Positions 30,735 through 43,300 of a stretch of DNA of 64,000 bases are shown one piece after another; position 1 is the first letter of the stretch; the number at the start of each line of letters is the position of its first letter. Source of the stretch: Conus ventricosus (lineage: Eukaryota; Mollusca; Gastropoda; Neogastropoda; Conidae); assembly GCA_018398815.1 (NCBI GenBank), contig CM031602.1, positions 102,221,612 through 102,285,611 of the forward strand. The letters are read 5' to 3'. Made by a program: the position numbers and the translations under genes. Below the pieces are notes generated by a model. That model made no database searches, had not been told where the DNA came from, and saw only the letters and a list, made by a program, of their open reading frames with translations.

Positions 30735-31300
30735 ATGTCATTCGGTGGGGGGTTGTAGAATTTGCCCTTAAAGAAATTGGTTTTAAAGTAAAATGGTTTA
30801 ACATATTAAAAGAGTTTAGAATAACTGGGTGGATGTTAAGGACAAACAAGGCAATCTATTAAAACTTTTAAAAAAATACCGAGGGAACTACAGCTTTTTT
30901 TTTTTTAAAGAGAATGTTTAGCTTTTTTGGGCTTTAAGAAAAAAATTAATGAGGAAAATCTATAATTATATAAATTTTCCGAATTTCAAGAAAAAAGGGA
31001 GTACTTTTTGCTGAAGCCTTGCTCAATTTTAGGTTTTATGACAGGGGTGAAACATATCATATTAAAAAATTTTGCATTAAAAGCGGTCTTTATGAGTATT
31101 TAGGCATTGGGAAACCAGCCGTTTTTCTCGTGAACCCAAATGTTGTATGCCATTAAACAGTTAAAAAAAAAAATAAATTTGTTTATGGCCACCCACTATT
31201 TTAAAAGCACTGCCATTTTTTAAAGGGCGGGGTTTTTTGCGTTATCAGTTTTATAAGTTTGACGGAAACAGTAAATTTAAAGAATTAATTGGGGGGCCTT
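30735..31300 (+). pseudogene. Copy 3 of the possible minor-capsid gene
   Basis: The plus-strand segment FALKEIGFKVKWFNI (about 30757-30805) parallels LHEIFYKVVWFNI of copy 1 (15719-16444), and a later LYEYLGIG (about 31090) sits where copy 1 has LAKMLGF. It diverges from the minus-strand gene as in the other copies. Strongly scrambled. Confidence 0.55.
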
Positions 31301-33140
31301 AAATTCATTGGATGTAAAAATAAAAATCAAATGAAAAGCCAGTTGTTTTTTTTAAATTTTATTAAAGTGCTGGAAAAAAGAGCGTACTGTAAACCTTTTT
31401 TTTATGTGCCTGGACAGAAGGTAAATATGGGGTTTCACGATCACCCATCCTTTCTGCCGGAAACCACACACACCCCCGTTTTAAATTGACGTTTTCGTCA
31501 ATTTTTGACGTTTTGCCGTGTTAATCTTAGTTTTAAAACGGGTGTTGATTTTGACAAAAACATATGAATAGCGGATTTGTATGTAAAAAGGGGGGGTCTT
31601 CTGCGAATGGATGGGGATTAAAACCGTATATTTACCTTCTCTAAAGCGCTTTTTATTACTTTTATATCTTTATTTTTTAATTTACGAAAAATGTTGGGGT
31701 TTTAAAAAAATGAGACCAAAGTAAATTCGGGGATAGAAAAACTATATAAGATGGAAAAAAAATTTGGGAGTGACAAAAAATTTAAAGAAATAGTTGAGTG
31801 AAGTAGACATGAAATTATACCTACAAACGTTCAGGAAGTGTGACACTGTATCGAAAAAACCCCAGGTTTCTTCGATGGAGCCGCCAGAAAAAGGCTTTTG
31901 GCCTTTTCGTTTGATTATAAAACGCCTGATGATAGAAAACAGGGAAAATTGGGTTTCAACAAAACAGAAAAAAAGTTATTAGCTATCGCGACCTTTAATT
32001 CTAAGGGGTGATCACAGTTACCATTTTAACCATGCAAGTGAGGAGGCAGGTTAGGGGTTCTGGAGGGTCTGAAGGACAGCCTTGAAATCAATTGAAACAA
32101 CAAATTTTTTCCTATATTTGGGTAATTTTTACCTTCCTCTCCAAAAGGTTAATTTAAAAACAAGCAGTTTTAAACAACATAATTTCTGAAGCATGTGTTT
32201 TATGTGGTGGTTTTTGCACTTTTAAAATTCCTGTCAAAAATTTTTTGCAAACAGAGTCCCCAATTTGAACAAAACAAAGATAGCCTGAACTTTGAAAAGA
32301 AAACCCTTTTCCATGAGTTAGAAAGTTATCTCATTTTGAAGACCAAAAGAAAACCAATCACCGAAAACCTACACAGGGTCTGTAGAAGACAATCTAGTGC
32401 CTCAAAGGATTTCCCCCAACCCCCTACTTTGGTGAACCATTTATGAATCATGTAGATTGATACTTTTTGCGTATAAAAAGGCTTAGTATTAATCGAAAAA
32501 AGCAACTGTTACCCTATTAAAAAGCATCCACAAAAAAGGGTTTTTTTGTAGAAGATGTTTGGTCGAATCCCCACTATAGAAGGCGCCAGTATATTTGAAA
32601 ACGTTTTGTAGTGCGAAACCCAAACTCCTCAACCAAAAACCCGGGGTCTAAAAGTTAGTTTTAAAAAACGCAAAAGCAGATGGGGTCCATCGGTTTTTTG
32701 CTGATTTTGAATCAATTTTGCCGCAGTACTAGGGCCCTCAACAAGAACAAAAAAAACCCTTATTAACCCCCCAAGATTGTTTTATGCGTTTTAGTTGTTG
32801 GGTCAGAGGGGTACAACCCCCCAGTGTTTACAGGGCCCCCATAGCTAGTCTTTTTTACGACACATGAAAAACCTTGCAATTATACTCAACCCAACTAAAA
32901 TCTTTCGACATTTTTATGCCCCCCTCAGAAACTCAAAAATAGGAAAATGAAATTTTCATTTTTGAAGGAAATTGAATGAAGATTTGAATTGGGCTTCTTT
33001 TGTTTTAATTTTTGAAAATAAAAATATTTGGCTTTTAGTTTTTTGGGGATAGTTTTTTTTGCACAAAAAAAACTATGTTTTTTACCACACCAAACAAGAA
33101 AACAGCAAAAAGTGAAAAAAAAAGTTTGTATTGCACCTAC
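31301..33140. other. Homopolymer-rich stretch, no gene recognised
   Basis: May contain the rest of Maverick copy 3, where an ATPase would be expected on the plus strand, but no P-loop can be read. Short ORFs only. Confidence 0.4.
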
Positions 33141-33179
33141 CCCCTGTAAATGAAAGTAAAACAGTTTGGAAGTTATAAA

Positions 33180-33800
33180 GCGTCACACTGTGCAGAGCCC
33201 AGTCCACGACCCCCCCCCCCCCCCTTCCCCACCAACCCCTTGCCGACTTCAACCCCTCCTTTCACCCCTCATTTTCCCCTTCCTTTCCGTCTGCCCGGTG
33301 TCACCCCCACGGCAGCCCGCCCCCCTCTCGCGCTGATTTTCACTCACTGGACAACCAGACACATTGCCCCGTACACATACCCTGGTGTTCGACGATTCAC
33401 TAAACACACCTGAGGTAAAAGGGCCCCTACCAATAACTGACAAAATAGGTCGGCAATTCCCCACTATCTCTCTCCCCTTTCATGCTCGGTGGTCGTTGAA
33501 TAAAAATTATTGTCTTTGTCAAAAATCTCGCGACCTGCTCAGCTGTGTAAATACTTGATTTGGTCGCTGGTTTTGTCAAAGATTGCCGCCATCTTTGCAA
33601 GCGAGACACGAAGTGGTGGTCACCCCGTCAGGAGGAAAAAGGGGTTTCCCCCCTCACGGGGGTCATTTACATTTATTTTAAGACTACCGCATAAAAGGTT
33701 TTCTACGAAAACTCATTTGAGCCCGTTGTAGAAATAGTAACGAAGAAATTCAGAAAAATGCATGACGTCAGGGAAATGCCAATGGGCCGGAAAAGCACTT
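33180..33800. promoter_or_regulatory. GC-rich, CpG-bearing region with YY1-like and CRE motifs
   Basis: A relatively clean, C-rich stretch contains GCCGCCATCTTT at 33585-33596, the reverse complement of the YY1/initiator word AAGATGGCGGC, and the palindromic CRE TGACGTCA at 33763-33770. Together they resemble a TATA-less promoter, but no adjacent first exon is recognised, and both motifs are short enough to occur by chance. Confidence 0.25.
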
Positions 33801-36800
33801 TTTTTACGCGTCGCTGGTGACAAAAAGGTCCCAAAGGGGTTTAAAATTGCCTTTTGAATATTTTTCGGATCGTCGTTGTGACATTTTAAATTTTACGAAA
33901 GGGAAATGTTGCCCATACCCCAACCCTACAGATTGTTTGCACTAAAACATGAATAGTTGACCTTTTACTTGGATCATAATCACTAGGTATTTGGTTTTTT
34001 TACAGTAAGATGCGACGCCATACTAATTCCTCCACGCAATCCGTTTAAATCATCTGAAGAGGGCGGTCAGACAATAAAATCATCTCTACTCCAGAAACTT
34101 TAAGAAAGCATCCAACTCACCCCGGGGCGCAAAAATGAAATGCGGGGGGATCCGGGCAAAATTTGTTTCATGCGGTCTTTCTAAAATTTTTCAAAGACGC
34201 CCCGCCAACAAACAAACGTCGCCATCAAGCTGAATCATGTGTCTCCCACTTTTTACACTCTTCTTCTGCCAGCTTCTTGGCATCTGGTAATCAGAATCAC
34301 TGAGTCCTTTCCTCTAAGATAGAAAGAACGCGCCTTTAGGCGGATGTTTCTTCGTCAAACCTTTGCCAACTTTTTGTACCAAAAGGGGAAAAAACGCCCT
34401 TTCAACAAGATTGGGTAAAAAATTCTTCTGTTTTTGGGGCGGGTTTTAAAGGGGACATAGTAGTGATTTTATGATCCCACAGGGTGCTAAGCTTAAAAGA
34501 ATGTTTTTCAGTTAAAAGACATGTACTTTTTGATGACTGTGCAATGCATTTTATCCTGAAGGCGCTGGTTATGCTTTCAATTAAAATGAGAGTCTAACCT
34601 CCAAGTTGTGAAAGAAGATGGGGAGCTTCCATGTCTTTGGTTCAAACTTTGTTTAAAATTGCATTTATGTGGCTGCTCCCTGAACTTCCCACTAAGTGTC
34701 ATGGCTCTTACAGTTGGATTTCTTCCCTGCTGTCGGCTCATGTTGTTTTTGTTAAACCCCAAATCCAACAATGTGTGGCTGATTTATACTGTTGTTGGTC
34801 TTCAGGGCGTCCATGTTTCAGATAAATTTTTAGATTATTTGAACAAGCATTACCAATTGTGGGTGCGCTGTAAAAATCTAACCCCATTGGGGCCTTGCCA
34901 TCCGACCGAAAAAAATGAAACAAAAAACAAACTGATGATTTCTCACTAAGACTGTTTTTTTAGTTTTTGGGGGGGTTTGGTCCCCTTTATAAGGAAAGAA
35001 AGCGACTCGAGTCTGCGAAACAACATATGGACTCGTTTGCAACCGGTTCCGTTCTTAAAAAAAAAACCTTCTACCCTTTTTCGGCGAATTGTTCTGTTTT
35101 ACAGTAAATGGGGTAATCTTTTTTTTTAAAGTTCAAGCGCGGCTTTAACGGGTGGAATTTTTGTTAAACACTCCCCAATTTTGTTTTTGCCCCTTTTTGA
35201 AGGATGCTGCATTTTGTCTACTCATTGTGCTATCAAAGTGTAATGTTGGACTTTTTGGGTAAATCCCCCATGGGTTTTTTCTGGATCACCATTTTGGGCG
35301 CTTTGGGCCCCGCAAAGGGACCAATTTTTTTTTTCAGACCATGGTTTATATTAACAGTTAGGTTTTTTTGTTCTCAAACTGATCAATTTTGTCCCGCTAA
35401 CAGGAAAGGATATTCCCTAAAATTAAGATCTTTTTTGTAAGGGGGGTTGTTAGACATTCTCTGCTTTTTGCGGGCGTAATGCCCTTGCGAGAACAACCCA
35501 AAAAAAACATTTGTTGCTGTATTTATGTTTAAAATGTCTTGGGGAACTAATGTGGGGTAGTGGAATGTAAAATTTTTACAATCGGCGCCCCTACTTAGCC
35601 TTTTTTTAATTGATCTCTATGACTACCCCCTGACCAACCCGACCTCTCATTTTGGCTTCTTCGGGGCCACATCAACTGGTTAAACGGTGGGGCCCCCAAA
35701 CCAAAGGTGTTAAGATTATGGAAAGAATAGTCTATTGTTTAGTTGGACCCAAATTTAATTTTTTTTCTTTTTTTTGTTATATAGTCGATTAAAACAGCTA
35801 ACATTACTTTAAATGGGGGGTCTTTTTAGGGTTTTCCGGAACTTGAGAAAAAGCTGAAACACTTGCCTGGGTTTGCTAATCAATGACTTCTAGACTGTTT
35901 CCCTTTAAAGTTTTGATAAATCTTCTTCCTAAGATTTTTTCAAACAATTCGTCTGGACCTTATATATCTTATCCATGCTGAGTTTTCTTTTCTAATCAAA
36001 AAAATTTATTTAAATTAAAAAAAAAAATAATCAGAATCAATATCAACGGGCTTTTTGCGTTTTACCAAAATAAATTAAAAAAAAACACCTTTGGCGTTGT
36101 TTTTAGCTGTTTTGAACGAGTTTAATGTTTTGTTTACTTTTTTTAAAAAGTCCTTTTTTTATCGCCGGGGTCTGGATTTTAAAAAATTGCCTTGCCTTTT
36201 TTTTAAAATCCACTTTGTCTTTTTTGTCTCAAACGGCCCCGTAAACAACTAAATTCTTTATTCGTGAGTTTAGTCAATTAGTGCTTTTTTTATTACAGTT
36301 TGAATGAACTAAGTTTAGCTTTTTTGTTGAACCTACTGTTGCTTTTGGGGTTTAGTTTTTAAGTTTTTGCTAAAAGCACTTACAGTATGAACACAGGCCA
36401 AAAGTTAAAAAACAAAACCCCCCTGAGGTAAAAGCTGCGGGTGCACCCCCGCCCGTTGCAAGAGACCTACACTTGTTCTGCCCATACAGCACCAAAAGTC
36501 GATCCCCCCGTTTAACATATGCAAAAAGCATTTAAAAGGTGCAGAATCCTTCGTTTGGTTTTGGGGTGATTTTTAAAGGTCCCCTTAGTTTTTTTTTTGC
36601 ATTTTTTGTAATTTTGGTTTTTCTGAAGGTTTTATGTCGGGTTTTCTCTATCCCCCTTTTTTTGGGCTCTGGTGTTGTAGACATATTGGGTTAAACCTTA
36701 AAGGGGGATGCTTTTTTAAAATAAAAAAATAATTTAGTAATGTATATCTTTTTTTCTTTTTTTGAATATTCACTGGGATTTTTATATTAAAAAAAAATGA

Positions 36801-38640
36801 ATTAAAAAGGGTTTTTCGCCCTCTTTTTTTTTTCAATTTTAATGTTTATTACGTCTTTAAAACCCTTTTCCCGCTTCCCTGTAACTATTTCCTTGTTTCC
36901 TTTGGTCAACATAAACCGTATTTTGTTGTTAATAATCTCAAGTCTAACACTGTGAAGTTGATCTTTAGACAAGGTCTACGTTTGGGTTCTACACCCCCCC
37001 CCCCAAAAAAATTTTTTTATTTCGTCAAAATGCTTAAGGTTTAAACCCCCTAGCGTGATTGGTTAGGAATACCCCTCAATTTGAAATTGACTTTCGTTTT
37101 TTTTGATTAATAAATTTTCACTACCTTTTGAATGGGTTTTTATTTACACAGCAATAAAATCCCTTTAAGGTTTGCTGAGGCGCTAGATTAAAATTCCCTT
37201 AGTGTCTGCCTTGCTTTTGGGAAAAGTTGATGATGAACACTCTTGTAATATATTCTAATTTTGACTGTATTTTTGCTCAATCAGCCTTGCAAATTAGGGT
37301 TTTCTAACAACGTCAAACTCTTTGATGCGAAATGCTTACTTTGCTTCGGTGTCTGAGATCTGTAACACGTTTTTTTATTATTTTAAAGTTAGTTCGATGA
37401 CAACTGTCTTTTAAAGTCCTTGAAAGTTGGGCATGCGCTTTTAAACTCAAAATTAGGGGATGAAAAAGCATTACCATACCCATAAATACGTTATACTTGT
37501 TGCCGGCTTTAGCTTTTTCAGCGCCCATTTATGTTTTATGCTTCATTTTTTCTATTCCTTGAAAGCAAATCGCCCCTTTTTAAACCCCGGGTTGCCTAAA
37601 TCAAATAATTAAAAATATGTCGCATTGTGAAAAAATATTTCTTGCCCTCAAGTTTTATAGTTTTCTTAACGTTGCCCGTCCCCAATTTTGGACAAAGTCC
37701 TTTTGGGTTGTTGCTGATTCATTTATTTGAAAGTAAGTTTCCCCAGAGCCCGGGACTACTTCATCTGCCCCAGGGCTGGGAAATTTTACATAAGAATTTT
37801 ATCTGCATCAATAGTAAGGGTTATTTGGAACAGTAATATTCCGTTTTTTCCCTTAAAGCCAAAGGGCCTTTCAGTTTCCAAAGGGGTCAAGAAATTGAGC
37901 CATATGCTTGTGACATTTTTTTATAAAGCAAAAAAAAAGTTTATTTAAAAAATCAGATTTTTAATTTAAGAATAAGATGTTTTTTATCCCGGGGACCTTT
38001 GGGGGAAATACCCTTTTTTCGCCCCTTTTGCCTCTTTGGCAGTTCAAAAAAGGGTCAGACAAAACCCTTTTGGGCAAAAACCCCCAAATTTTGCTTAATG
38101 TTTTGAAAGAAAAAAATTTTTTTTTGAAAAACGCAAGGGAAACTTTCGGTTTGGATATCCAGACCTAAATTTTGTAGGAAATACAATTAAAAAGGTCAAG
38201 GGGAAAAGGGTCGCCCTTTTGGTTACAACCCCAAATTTGGGGGGAAAACATTGCAGGTTGAAAACCAACAAACCCCCGCTAACCAAAATTTTAAAAAAAA
38301 AGAACTTAAAATTTTAAAAATTCCAGACAAAATAATAAATTCAATAGAACAGCAAAACCGTTTTAGAAGAAAAAAGCATTAAAAACTATACACGATCCAC
38401 CGCGCCCATGGGGGAAATAAGGCCCTTGATCATGCTTTTAGAAGCTCAAGGGGAATTTAAAAAACAATTTAGCAAAAACGTGGAACTAAAGCAATAAAAA
38501 GAGAAAAAAAAAACTCGTTGAGGCGACGACTCCAACTTTTGCACTGATATTAAAGAAAGAAACCCCAAAGATAAAAGACTTGAACAGAAAGATCAGCAAG
38601 ACTAGAAGTGCTGCTACTAACCATAGATAAAAATTTTGCT
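33801..38640. other. Homopolymer-rich stretch, no gene recognised
   Basis: Only short ORFs. A somewhat cleaner piece at 34560-34930 has overlapping plus-strand ORFs (113 and 64 residues, hydrophobic, Cys- and Leu-rich) that I cannot assign. The rest is dominated by runs of single bases. Confidence 0.35.
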
Positions 38641-38694
38641 TTTGCCCAGCCACCGCAAAGGGCCCTATCGGCTGTCACCCGTTAAAATAACTCA

Positions 38695-40480
38695 CCTCAT
38701 TTAAAAAAAAAAAAAAAAAAAAAAAAACTTTTACACACCTGTTTTTAAATGACATCGGCTACAAACACACCAGAAACTTTGTTAAAAATCTTTCTGCCGT
38801 AAAAAACTTAAAACAGATGAAAAATGTTAATTTTTTCCTCAAAAACTCAAGGGTCACGTGGCGGGGGATCCCTGAAAAGGACTTCATGGCTGCTGTAAAA
38901 AGTCCCGGTTCCATCGGCAAATCCCCAAAACCTAAAAAAAATGGTTATTGTGAGTGCGCATGACATGGAAATGCCCACGGGTTTTCACTCTTTAAAAAAA
39001 ATAAACATGGGTAAAAAACGAATGGGGGGTGCAGCTGGCACAGAAAACCCTTTCCTCTTTAGCCACCCGACGTAGAGGGAGGGGGAAATCCCCAAGGGTT
39101 TTTACGGATTGGAAGAGTTTTTTTAGTCCGTCTGTGTGTTCCCAAACCTCCCGCCAGAGGTCTCTCAATTAACGTTAATTTTGGGTTTCACACGAGCAGG
39201 GGGTATAAGTGTTGGACAGTTTTTTTTTGGGCGTTCTTGGTAAACGATCAAACCCTTTCGTTCCCGCCGATCCAAAATGACCCGGGAACCCCAAACAAGG
39301 TAATGTTTTAACCGTCCGCCTTCAAATTACTAAAAAGTTTAAAAAAAAAATAACAGTTTTTGGGCGAAGGATGCGGCCACTATGGCCTCCCAAAACTGCA
39401 GCGAATCCGACGAACCGAAAGCCCTCTTTGAAGAATGCAATTATCTTCAAAGCCAAAAACCAGAGCAGTAAGTTCAGCAGAATTGACGAAACTGAAGAAA
39501 TTTCCAAGTATTTAAAGGACCCAGGGCAAAAGGGCACAGGCACTCCCCCTTTAGACTTGGAAACCCTCAGTGAAAAATTTTTGACAGGTTTGGAAATTTC
39601 AAAAAGACCACAAAAATGCCTTGTACGCCCGAGGCTGGTGACTCTTGCGAAAAAGCTGCAAGATCAAAACAAACTGGCGGAAAAACTCCCCGGTGGGTTA
39701 TCCGGAAACTTTGAAAAAAACAAAATTTTCACCTAGGGCTAACCGCATTTCCCCACTGAGGCTGCTACGAAACCAAACGGGGGAATACATTTTTGGGTTT
39801 TTTTTCAAATTACTTTGGAACGGAAGGACAAAGAACCCGTAATAGGCAGGATTCTGCGGTTTTGAGAACAGTCGGGTATAAAATTTTAAAGCGTTTCACC
39901 TGCGGTTGGACAAGAAGGGGTTCATCCGCCTCTGCGTAAGGCTGTACACAGGGGGGGTCGGAACGCTCCAAGACAGGACAAGCCCTTGTGGTGGGTGGGT
40001 CTAAAGTTTTAGGAAGAGGGGCTTGCAGAGCCGTACAGGGGCAACCCTAGTCTAGTTTGGGGAAAAAGGCCAAGGCAAGGCTTTGAGAGGTGCAGCAAAA
40101 TTTTCTTATCAGGCCCCAGGCGGTGTTGCTACGCCCCCAGTATTCAAGCTTTCTGGAAAAATTTTGAGGTTTTTGATGTGGCTGAGAAAGTTTGGTTTTT
40201 GGGCAAAAATCCCCAGGAATTTTGGGTTCTTTTACAAGGAAAGGTGGACTTGTCTGCGAATTTAGGATCATCAAAAGAATCGACGAAAAAAGTGGGAAAA
40301 GAATTACTGAGTTTTTGGACGGGAGAAGGGGGCCCCTTTTTCCCCGGGCCCCCTGTTGGATTTGTTGACGCCCAAAATTGGAGTCGCGGGTTTTCACTGT
40401 GGTAAAAAGCCCAACGCATACAGCGCAAGTCATCAACAAAAAGAGAGGACTCGGTGCCCGTCTTACCGATTGGGCAAAGC
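38695..40480 (-). pseudogene. LINE A ORF2, RT catalytic box to C-terminus and 3' UTR
   Basis: Contains the RT catalytic box as LFVDDL (about 40420-40440), the downstream thumb region with LQFWAS, and at the C-terminal end (about 38790-38960) text such as KSFSGIPRHVTLEFL. A T-tract of about 27 on the sense strand (38701-38727 as A on the plus strand) follows the coding part. An unshared stretch of about 700 bases near 39320-40040 is absent from copy B. Confidence 0.75.
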
Positions 40481-41000
40481 TTTATTTAAAGTGAAAAGGG
40501 CGGGAGAAAGGGGTGTCCCCTGAGGAACACCCAAATCCTGCCCTGGATTTGGGGGGGTGGTGCCAAAAGCCCCGGAACTGCGATCGGCTAAAAATTTTTT
40601 TAATGCAGACAGGTGACCCCAAAACCCAAATCGTGAGGTCCCTGAGGGCCCTGCTTTCCCGTGGTGTCGTACGCCTTTTCGGGTCGAAAAAGATAGCAAC
40701 TTTTGCTGCTGTTAAAAAGGCGTGCAATGGGGGTTTCCAGACGGTTAGATGGTCAAAAACCCTCGAGTGGTACTTCCAAACCGCACTGTTTCACTGGCCA
40801 AAAGACCACGTTTTCCAGCTTCCACATCAGACGGGGTTGACCTCTTTTTATCACCTTCGAGGCAGTGGGGCAAATATTGGGCGATAGTTGGATGGGTTGG
40901 TAGGGCCCTTTCCCCGGGCTTTGGAAAGGGGAAAGACAGGGCTTTCCGCCAGGAGGGCGGAAAGGACCCGTGGTCCCGATTTTGGTTTTAGACTGGGAAA
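40463..41000 (-). pseudogene. LINE A ORF2, reverse transcriptase fingers and palm
   Basis: LGVPQGTPLSPALFTL (about 40490-40540) is the conserved GxPQGxxLSPxLF box of non-LTR reverse transcriptases. Upstream, FFDPKR and LRDLTIWVLG correspond to the first palm motif region, one frame away. Frame changes prevent a continuous protein. Confidence 0.85.
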
Positions 41001-41639
41001 AGGGTTGGAAAACAGCCTTTGGAAAATGTTTTTCCCGGGAAAAGAATGTATCCAGACCAGGGGCAGAATAGGGCAGGGGTTTTTAAGCTGATTTTAGTTC
41101 AACGATTGAAAAAAGGGAAAATTTTAGGTTTTTGAGTTGTCTGATGTGAAATTGTATGAAAGATTTCTCTCTAACCTCTTTTTTTCTTAAAAAGACTGCA
41201 ATTTTTTGAAGAAGGGAGTTTGTTGGATGGTGGAGGCCAACAGATTGGCAACAGCTTGTTTGTCAGTGCCAGAGCTCAGCAAGTTTCAAGTGATGAAGGA
41301 GGGGGGGTGTTCTTCCCTTTGTTTTTCTAATGAGTTTCCCAAACTTTTTTCTTGGAGTTTTAGATGTCACCTGGGGCAGAAGTTTTTCCCCGGGACCGAC
41401 GTTTTTTGATTTTGAAAGTGTGTCTCGATTTTGCACGGAGGTTTCTGAGGCTGAGCCGTTTGCGAACTTTTGAAATTTGTTGGCAGTCTGAAATTTAACC
41501 AGGGTTTTTTGGGATTTGGAGTTTGTGGCGACACTGGAATACAGGTTTTAGCACGTTTAAAACAGTGTTAGTCAGAGTTGACTGGGTTTTGGACTCTGAA
41601 AAAATCAGTGTCCTGGAAATTTTTTTAAAATATGGTTGA

Positions 41640-42345
41640 AAATGATCCCCGTTTGCTTTTTTATAATTTGGGTGTTTAGAACGAGGCGGTTTCAGTTAAA
41701 AATAGGGGTGAAAAGAACAGGGAAATGGTCACTTCCGTGCAGATCTCTGGGAAGCCCCCTCAAGTCCAGGACCCGCGAGGGTCACCCGCAAATCAAGCAC
41801 GAAATGAACCTGTGGAAAGTGGGGATAAATTGCAATCCTCGTTCAGACAACAAAAAAACCAAAACTGAAAGGACATCCTCAATTTGCAAACCTCTGGTGA
41901 GACTGGCACTACCCCCAAAAGGTTGGGACCCTTTTAAATACCCAACAGCAAAAACGGGCGAGAAGTTCCCTATCAGACTACAAGGTCCTACGACAAAAAG
42001 GGACGAAGGAGTAGATAAAGAAAAATTGTCACAGTCTTGGGAAGTGACTCTCGCGCTAATCCGAAGGAGGTAGCAGAAGACAGGCTATACAACAAAATTT
42101 TGTGAGGAGAAGGGCAAAAACCGCCCGAAAGTCCCAACTGGTGGTTGTGCAGGTTTTGAAAAAATATTAAAACCAGAAAGAGTAAAGGTCTTCTGGCTTT
42201 GAATTTGAGTTTCTTGAAAAAGCCACGACGGAAGGTTTAGAGATTGACACAGAAGCGCAGTCCTGAGTTGGAATTTAATCCCCGGATATTCCCAAAGAAA
42301 TTGTCTATCCGGTGCAAGGCGAAAAAAGGGGGAAACAGGCATTTC
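41640..42345 (-). pseudogene. LINE A ORF2, apurinic-like endonuclease domain
   Basis: The N-terminal endonuclease nicks target DNA for target-primed reverse transcription. LFQETQIQSQKTFTLSGFNI (about 42175-42235) includes the catalytic-Glu QET box, and HGSDHFPV (about 41715-41740) is the C-terminal SDH box. Both are in minus-strand frames separated by shifts. Confidence 0.85.
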
Positions 42346-42719
42346 CCCTTTAACGTCCCCTTTTTTAATGGGCGAATTTATTAGTGTTTCACTGGATGTG
42401 GGCTTTGGACCCGCTGGCAGACTTGCCCCGGTGACAAAGGCCTGGATTTTGGGTGGTGGAGGGCTGGATTTGGGGGAAAGGGGGAGGTTTTTTCCTCCCC
42501 CACCATTCCCCCTGGGGTTTAACTCCTTGCCCGACAGGCATGGAAGAGGAATTCGAGTTCGGGTGCTGGTTTTTTAACTGCCCAGCAGCGATGTTTTAGA
42601 CTGGGGCAGCTGAGGGGGGGCGGGGTTTTTTTGCCCCCACCGGGCATTCACTGTGGGGTTGGGAGGTGGGGACCGCTTCCACCAGAGCTGACGTTCTTTC
42701 CTTGCAATGTCTTCAAAAT

Positions 42720-43300
42720 TGAATTCATCAGTTTAAGCAGGGGCTGACCGAGTGGGAAAACCCTTTCGGCCCGGATATGAAGATGGGGCGTCGGCTGCCC
42801 ACAACCCGTTTGCGGGCCTCAAAAAAAGGGATTTTTTTTTCCGTTTTTTATTCGTTGATTGTGGATTCTTGAATCAGAAGGGGAGTTTTGTGAAGAGGGG
42901 GGTGGTCGCCCCCCAGTTTGCACAATGGGCCGGATCTTGAACGGCCCATCTGGGTTGCCTTTCAACAAACACCGCCACCCCCTCCCAGAACGCGGTCTCT
43001 GACATGGCCAAAATTTGATCGGGAACACCTCAAAGGGACGGGAACTTTAAAATGAAAAACCCCGAGTTTTATGTAGCCAACTTTATGACCGGAGGGCACA
43101 GGGGTTTCAGAAGTCGAAAAGGGTGTTGGTATCCCTCTTTTTGCCCTTTTTTTTACTGTCCCCCCTGCGCACCTCCGCACACCCTGGACGCCTTCCGTTT
43201 TTTTTCGGCCCCGAGACCCTGCTAATTCTCGGGAACGAATCACAAAAACCCTTTTTACGAATTTAAAAAGTTTAGAGGAGTCACCCTGAGTCCCTGTCCA
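42720..43300 (-). pseudogene. LINE A ORF1, gag-like zinc-knuckle region
   Basis: Minus-strand text with PLRC, FGHVRDR, GNPDGP and HPSSSQN-like words in order matches the three-knuckle CCHC region of gag-like ORF1 proteins of Jockey and I clades (about 42830-43080). Several Cys residues are lost through frame changes. The rest of ORF1 up to about 44150 is too scrambled to read. Confidence 0.6.

Larger units (their letters stand above)
29380..31300. mobile_element. Maverick-like structural cassette, copy 3 (degraded)
   Basis: Three recognisable parts in the same order and orientations as copy 2: a small hydrophobic plus-strand stretch (29410-29540), the large structural-like gene on the minus strand (29560-30620) and the divergent plus-strand gene (30735-31300). 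Everything lies in homopolymer-rich text. The ends of the element, polymerase and integrase are not recognisable. The stretch 28740-29380 may belong to it but shows nothing I can assign. Confidence 0.65.

Noticed and set aside
33150..33464. Pro/Arg-rich ORFs on both strands
   Set aside because: Composition of a C-rich stretch; no domain and overlapping opposite frames.
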